Below are positions 58,401 to 64,000 of a DNA stretch of 64,000 nt, piece after piece. Every line of letters begins with the position of its first letter. The first letter of the stretch is position 1. Below the pieces are notes generated by a model that was given only the letters and a program-made list of their open reading frames with translations, searched no databases and had not been told where the DNA came from. The translations under genes were made by a program, and so were the position numbers. This DNA comes from Nematostella vectensis (lineage: Eukaryota; Cnidaria; Anthozoa; Actiniaria; Edwardsiidae), in assembly GCF_932526225.1 (NCBI RefSeq), contig NC_064047.1, positions 3,843,501 to 3,907,500 on the forward strand. Reading direction: 5' to 3'.

Positions 58401-61400
58401 CCCCTGTCCTACCCCTACTACCTGTACCCCTATCCTACCCCTACTACCTGTACCCCTGTCCTACCCTTACTACCTGTACCCCTGTCCTACCCCTAGTACC
58501 TGTACCCCTGTCCTACCCCTAGTACCTGTACCCCTGTCCTACCCTTACTACCTGTACCCCTATCCTACCCTTACTACCTGTACCCCTGTCCTACCCCTAG
58601 TTCCTGTACCCCTATCCTACCCTTACTACCTATACCCCTGTCCTACCCCTAGTACCTGTACCCCTGTCCTACCCCTAGTACCTGTACCCCTGTCCTACCC
58701 TTACTACCTGTACCCCTATCCTACCCTTACTACCTGTACCCCTGTCCTACCCCTAGTACCTGTACCCCTGTCCTACCCTTACTACCTGTACCCCTATCCT
58801 ACCCTTACTACCTGTACCCCTGTCCTACCCCTAGTTCCTGTACCCCTATCCTACCCTTACTACCTATACCCCTGTCCTACCCTTACTACCTGTACCCCTA
58901 TCCTACCCTTACTACCTGTACCCCTGTCCTACCCCTAGTACCTGTACCCCTGTCCTACCCCTAGTACCTGTACCCCTGTCCTACCCTTACTACCTGTACC
59001 CCTATCCTACCCTTACTACCTGTACCCCTGTCCTACCCCTAGTTCCTGTACCCCTATCCTACCCTTACTACCTATACCCCTGTCCTACCCCTAGTACCTG
59101 TACCCCTGTCCTACCCTTACTACCTGTACCCCTGTCCTACCCTTACTACCTGTACCCCTGTCCTACCCCTACTACCTATACCCCTGTCCTACCCCTAGTA
59201 CCTGTACCCCTGTCCTACCCTTACTACCTGTACCCCTGTCCTACCCCTACTACCTGTACCCCTGTCCTACCCTTACTACCTGTACCCCTGTCCTACCCCT
59301 ACTACCTATACCCCTGTCCTACCCCTAGTACCTGTACCCCTGTCCTACCCTTACTACCTGTACCCCTGTCCTACCCCTACTACCTGTACCCTATTATACC
59401 CCTAGTACATGTACCCCTTTCCTACCCCTAGTACCTGTACCCCTATCCTACATCTAGTACCTGTACCCCTGTCCTACCCTTACTACCTGTACCCCTTTCC
59501 CAACCCCCGGCTCCCTTTACCCCTATCCTACACCCAAATTACTGTATCCCTTGCCCTACCCCTATTCCCTCTAGTTTCCCTCATACCTCTACTACCTGTA
59601 CCCCATTCTAACCATTTCCCCTTCTTTCACCACCCCTACCCTTCAACTCTAACTCTTTTGCCCCCTTACCCAACAGTTCCCATGACATACCTCCAGTCCT
59701 TCCTCATCATCATCGGTTCTGATGAGTTCCTTCAGCCCACCAATGCACTCCTCCAGTGACGCCTTCCCTGTGGATGTTACCCCGGCCACTGAGCATGCCC
59801 TCTTGAAGTTTGCCATGGACTCTATAAGGGCAGTACTTGTATTTTCTATGGTTTCTATTGGCTGGTTACAGTCAGCAAAAAACACATCAAACTGAAAGAA
59901 AAAAACTCCAGAAATTTAATAAATTCTTAAAGTGCCATCTGAGGCATGGTCAAGAGAGTATTCATGCCCCTAGCCAGGAGTTTGTGCAGGAAGTTCAGTT
60001 ACCCTTTCAACCATTTTCTCTTAGATATCTCCTCCTACATGTAGCACACAGTGGTACTTAATTTTCTTTCAGCAGACCCTCCAGTCAATGGTGTTGGTTC
60101 TCTGAACCCCCCTGGCATCAAGCCTGGTACTCAAGACTTTTCATACAGGCTCATTCAAGGATTGTCAAATACTTCCCCCTTTTGGTATGATACCGACATG
60201 ACGGAAAAACATGACTTAACGCTTCAAATAAGCTTATTTCAGATCTAATAAGGCGGAAAATTCTCAAAAAAGTCCTCAGTGAGTAATAGCAAACAAAATA
60301 TCAAATGCGACTTTTTTTAAATTGATGCGACTTTTTGTAAAGTGTCATTGAAATTTGAGCTTTTTGTCCCTGAGCTCATACATAGCACAAAGGTTGTTCA
60401 AGGAAAAAAATATCTTAAAAAGCAAAAATCTGGTTATTTGCATTTCGGCCTCACGTTTTTTGTGTTTCAAAAATCAGTCCGGAATACAAGGAACCAATGG
60501 CCATTGTAAGAAATTGTGTCTTCTTTCTCTCTCTCTATCTCGAATTGCTGATTTTCCAGGTTTTTCCGCCTTGTCTATGATACCTATGACTGTGCACCGC
60601 TCTGCCAGGTATACTAAGTACCTTTTCAAAATGAAGTGCCTGCCATATATTATTGTCTAACCCTTTTGCTTTTGTTCTAAATACCCACTGCTCAGAACAG
60701 GGAACAGAAAGTAATTTTAGCCACTTGTTCACCCAAAAAATAATGCAGTGTTTGCACACTTACCAAGACTATTTACTGCCCCTTTTTCTCTCTCACCTCT
60801 GATATCTTGGTGTTGAGGAGAGGAATAAACTCTGGTTTCTCCTCATCATAAGGACTGATTGTTACAAACTTCTTCTCCTCAATTGTTTTGTCCCCACTGA
60901 AAAGCCCTCCTTTCTTCTGCTGGTGTCTCTTCTGTAGCATATGTCGGATGAGAGACTGAATGGCTGCGTGGACACTGCCATCACTCTCCTTCGCAGATAC
61001 TGTCACACTAGTTTAGCAAAGGGTAAAGAAAAATAGGATTTAGTGACTTCATAGACTAACAGCTCTATCATTATTTAGAAGTATTTATTGACAATATTAT
61101 TGGCCATGCTGCATATCTTAACAGAGGTGGCTTAGGGGTGAGAATGTAGCTAGCATGAGCAAAAGGAAGGGGGCTCAATGAAAGAGAATTTATATCTATC
61201 CCATGGCCAAGATTTTGACGGAGGAGTTGGAAAAAGTTCACCCATTTGGCAAACTATTGCTCTACATATTTCCTCCTAGATCACAGTTGTCTTTTATTGG
61301 AGCTGATCTTTAATTTGAGTGGGGTTGTTTTTCCAAAGCCCTGAACCTCCCCCAGCTACAGGTCTGTCTGCATGGCCCATGAACATACCTGTCAACACCA

Positions 61401-62998
61401 GAAAACCTCAAATATTAAGAGTGTTTTGTGGGGGAGGGGTTGGGTATATTCTTTTTGGAGGAGGGGTGGGTATACCCTTTACATGCATTTGCTGTACTGA
61501 AAGCTCTCGCGCAGAAATCAACTTATAGATATCACAAGGGTGTTAGATAAATTGCGCTAATCAAGGGAATTATTGTTTTAATTATTTGAACAGAAAATAG
61601 GCAAAATGTTGATTTTCCGTAGAATAATTTTTCGGAAGCAATAAAAATCACTAAAAAGCGGAAGATCTGGTGCTCAACCTGTCCAAAATCTTGAGACTTC
61701 CACCTAATGTAGGAGAGTTGACAGGCATGCATGAATGAAAATAAGTATTCTGTTGGTGCACTAGGGTATTAGGACTGTGCACTAGGGCTAAACTTGTTAC
61801 CAATACCACCTTAACAAGCTCACCTTCCTACAAACCCATGTTGTATTGCTGCCTGCTCCAATATCTTCATCATCTCAGTTGGCCCGTCATAACCAGACAC
61901 ACTGTCCTCATCGCCAGTCAATAACTTGAGCTTGTCAGCCTTATTGCCCACCAATAAAATTGGTATAGACTTGGCAACGTCTTTCTTACCATCAGAGTTC
62001 ATTGTATTAGGGTTTTCTGACTTCCCAGTAAATACAGCATTGTTTATGATATCTTGTTTCCAAGTTCCAGCTAAAGTTATACTGTCTAAATCATCCATGT
62101 CAACTACAACTGTGATAGAATTGTTTATTAGAGGCAGAAGCAAAAACACAACACAACATCACATGTAGTTAAAGAGTATATGTTAAAGAATATCTCTAAA
62201 ACACTGACAAAGGTCGGGTGTAACTTTATCACATGTATATGGCAAATTAAAAAGTACAAAAACATCGTCTTTAAAAAAGTCTTGATTGTGTAAACTATGT
62301 GGCAGCATAGTGTACCTTATTTGGAAGATAAATAATTCAACCTTATTACGCCATTATTTAATTTGGATAAAGTGAGCAGGTACTAGCCGCTTGCCTACTG
62401 TATGTGCCCTGGTCACAAAATCTTTGTGACTTCTTGTTGGAAATGTGTGACAGTGACGTCTAGATTAGGTTTTACCTCGCATTTTATTAGACATTTATAT
62501 TCTGTCATGATTTTTTTAATTCAAGTGAATAGTTTCTTTATAAAACTGTTCAGCTTTATTACTTTAGCTGTACTCATTCAATTCGACTCCATGATAGTGT
62601 GCTTTTTCCCTACGAATGGACATAAATTGTTCACTGCTGCCAATGAAGATAGCTTTGTATTGTGCAAGATGATTCCCAATAAAGACTTTCTTAAAATAGG
62701 TCTATAAAAAAGAGAATTGATGTTGTCTATATAAACATCAGCAATGACAGAGTTCAACATAAACATATTGTAGACTCACCAATAGCAGCATCAACATCCT
62801 TGTAATAGCTGCGGCGAAGATCCATTTCTTCCCTGCCTGGAAGGTCCCACAGTATGACAGACACAATGACTTCATATGGTATATTGACCTTACGAACAAT
62901 GTTCCCGATGCTGACAGACATACTGGGTTGATAACTGTAGTCAAATTGGTTTTTAGTAAAGCGCAGGAAGATACTGGTCTTTCCAACTTCAGGGTCAC
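52493..62998 (-). CDS. Rab-like small GTPase with long C-terminal extension (5' incomplete)
   Basis: Six minus-strand exons join in frame: 62780-62998, 61824-62109, 60797-61007, 59691-59891, 53232-53333 and 52493-52759. They code 427 residues; the first exon begins mid-codon, so the start lies upstream or outside. G1 is GDPEVGKTS. G3 reads WDLPGREE, with Arg where GTPases have catalytic Gln. G4 is NKAD and G5 is SAKE. YYKDVDAAIVVVDMDD and the TWKQDI helix recall the Rab32/38/29 group. An insert of about 20 residues (TGKSENPNTMNSDGKKDVAK) precedes G4. About 230 residues follow the G domain, predicted helical, including CNQPIETIENTSTALIESMA and ENDYKKIKAAMLW at the end. There is no C-terminal prenylation cysteine motif. 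I do not recognise this extension. Intron 53334-59690 contains a 6-kb minisatellite. Confidence 0.84.
53424..59660. repeat. 26-bp minisatellite, about 220 units, intronic
   Basis: From about 53600 to 59395 a 26-bp unit repeats almost without interruption. Its two 13-bp halves are ACCCCTRTCCTAC and CCYTACTACCTGT, which resemble each other. Common variants are CTG/CTA, CCCTTAC/CCCCTAC and TAGTTCC or TAGTACC for TACTACC. The flanks 53424-53600 and 59395-59660 are degenerate C-rich versions. The plus strand is almost free of G, so the Rab-like transcript (minus) is G-rich. Because 26 is not a multiple of 3, all frames read Pro/Tyr/Leu/Thr repeats, giving spurious frames as long as 414 codons. Confidence 0.97.
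59892..60796. other. Rab-like gene intron with compact MITE
   Basis: The intron contains the MITE at 60195-60575 and no recognisable exon. Confidence 0.6.
60195..60575. mobile_element. Mutator-type MITE, compact copy with perfect 9-bp target duplication
   Basis: TATGATACC occurs at 60186-60194 and 60576-60584. Ends GACATGACGGAAAAAC and GTTTTTCCGCCTTGTC are inverted repeats matching at 14 of 16 positions. The interior (AATTGATGCGACTTTTT, GTGTCATTGAAATTTGAGC, GCCATTGTAAGAAATTGTGT) is shared with 52059-52404. It holds only one terminal unit where the other copy has about sixteen. Confidence 0.88.
61008..61823. other. Rab-like gene intron
   Basis: Apart from a TGGGGGAGGGGTTGGGTATA-type G-rich duplication at about 61429-61480, nothing is recognised. 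Confidence 0.5.
62110..62779. other. Rab-like gene intron
   Basis: AT-rich intron between the exon with the P-loop/switch regions and the exon with G4. No other feature is seen. Confidence 0.5.
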
Positions 62999-63138
62999 CT
63001 ATGATAATACAGAGCAATAAAAGAGTAATGGCATTGAAAATTGAGAAAACTGAGAAAAGATACGTAAGTCTTTGCTATACATTCGTTATATTGACCATCT
63101 TTTCTTTTCCAAATTTTCCCAACTGGAAGCAGACAATC

Positions 63139-63370
63139 CACCCCCCACCCCACCCCCACTGATTGACACCCCACCCCATCCCCACTGATTGACACCCCAC
63201 CCCACCCCGACTGATTGACACCCCACCCCATCCCCACTGATTGACACCCCACCCCACCCCAACTGATTGACACCCCACCCCCACTGATTGACACCCCACC
63301 CCATCCCCACTGATTGACACCCCACCCCACCCCCACTGATTGACACCCCACCCCATCCCCACTGATTGAT
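63139..63370. repeat. 27-bp minisatellite upstream of the first seen Rab-like exon
   Basis: About nine units of ACTGATTGACACCCCACC followed by CCAYCCCC, with one unit shortened. On the minus (gene sense) strand each unit carries G-runs GGGG-AT-GGGG-TGGGG. It probably lies in the intron before 62998. Confidence 0.92.
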
Positions 63371-64000
63371 ACATTTTTGTTTTGTAGATATACAGAATAT
63401 AAGTAAATAAGTAGAATGAAAAAAAAGTGGGAATGAATAACATTGTTGAGAAAATTAATTTTCAAGCAATAAAATATTCTTAATTGGCACTAAACCCTCG
63501 GAAATGGAACATCATGAATAAATGATTATTCAGTTTTCTGTCAAAATAACACCTATTAAAGCAGAATAAAATTTAGTGCACTTATTTGTTCAAAAAGATT
63601 TAAGAGATCAATTCTACGACAACGGCTCTAAAATAACTTCTATAGTAGAGTGAGATTATTTATTTAGGGACTACTTTAGGGGAATATTAACATTCTGATT
63701 GATCGACAGAATAAAGTACACTTGACACTAATGTTTTTTTATCTCCAAAATACCCACACCAACAGGGTCATAAAATATTACTTGGATTTCAGCGAATAAA
63801 TAAATACAATATCAAATAAAAAACTATTTTTTTCTCGAAATGGTGTACCTAAATTGTACCCAAATTGATTTGTGCTCAAACATCTAGGTAAGTTAAAAAG
63901 AAGGAAGTCTAGCGGACATTTTTCGGTATCGAAGGAAACAATCCTACTGTTGTAATGTCATCATGTTTGGAGTAAAATTGGCATAATTTGCGAGCAAAAG
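63371..64000. other. Unassigned end of window
   Basis: AT-rich sequence. The missing first exon(s) of the Rab-like gene, which must end with one base of a glycine codon, were searched for here and not found convincingly. Confidence 0.4.

Noticed and set aside
62999-63017. Reading LLCIIIG directly into the P-loop without an intron
   Set aside because: The residues look like a beta strand, but there is no ATG, and a pyrimidine-rich ATAG acceptor lies just before GTGACC, so an upstream exon is more likely.
63139-63370. CRISPR-like direct repeats
   Set aside because: Units are directly adjacent without unique spacers and the window is clearly animal, so this is a minisatellite.

Overview
This is an intron-rich animal genome window. 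Every multi-exon model below was assembled by hand, has GT-AG introns, and keeps its reading frame across all joined exons. Close similarity to vertebrate orthologues (intersectin, MRPS15, VTA1, PACRG, LIN28), conserved intron phases, a single-exon class A GPCR and abundant short inverted-repeat elements suggest an invertebrate with a slowly evolving gene set. An anthozoan cnidarian such as a Nematostella-like sea anemone fits best, but this is inferred from gene content and not proven.

Layout. Positions 1-2131 (+) hold the last three exons of intersectin, coding its C-terminal C2 domain. Positions 4624-9223 (-) hold a complete six-exon gene for mitochondrial ribosomal protein uS15m (MRPS15). 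It is divergent from a complete sixteen-exon ZSWIM-family gene at 9613-26067 (+), about 1570 residues, whose N-terminal half carries two successive BC-box/Cul2-box plus SWIM zinc-finger modules. A GPCR lies at 30580-31674 (+). VTA1 (35468-38491, -) is divergent from the first of two tandem PACRG genes (38837-40094 and 40649-41635, +). LIN28 (44830-47753, -) follows. The window ends with a Rab-like GTPase gene (52493-62998, -, 5' end not found) that has a long unfamiliar C-terminal extension.

Repeats dominate the rest. The largest is a 26-bp C-rich minisatellite of roughly 220 units (about 53.6-59.4 kb) inside an intron of the Rab-like gene. There is also a 27-bp array at 63.1 kb, a 1.2-kb CAT-type microsatellite at 49.9-51.1 kb and a poly-G-bearing tandem array at 42.6-43.3 kb. 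Eight small terminal-inverted-repeat elements have target duplications of about 9 bp (11 bp in one), as expected of Mutator-type non-autonomous transposons. One of them has its terminal repeat expanded into about 16 tandem copies. Two larger foldback elements, a LINE fragment and many poly-G or poly-C runs complete the picture.

Functionally the genes are mostly unrelated housekeeping or cell-biology genes: endocytic scaffold, mitoribosome, ubiquitin-ligase receptor, ESCRT cofactor, ciliary doublet-junction proteins, RNA-binding regulator and GTPase. No operon-like logic is expected, but two head-to-head pairs (MRPS15/ZSWIM and VTA1/PACRG) probably share promoters. The first PACRG has a palindromic X-box-like site upstream, as expected of a ciliary gene.
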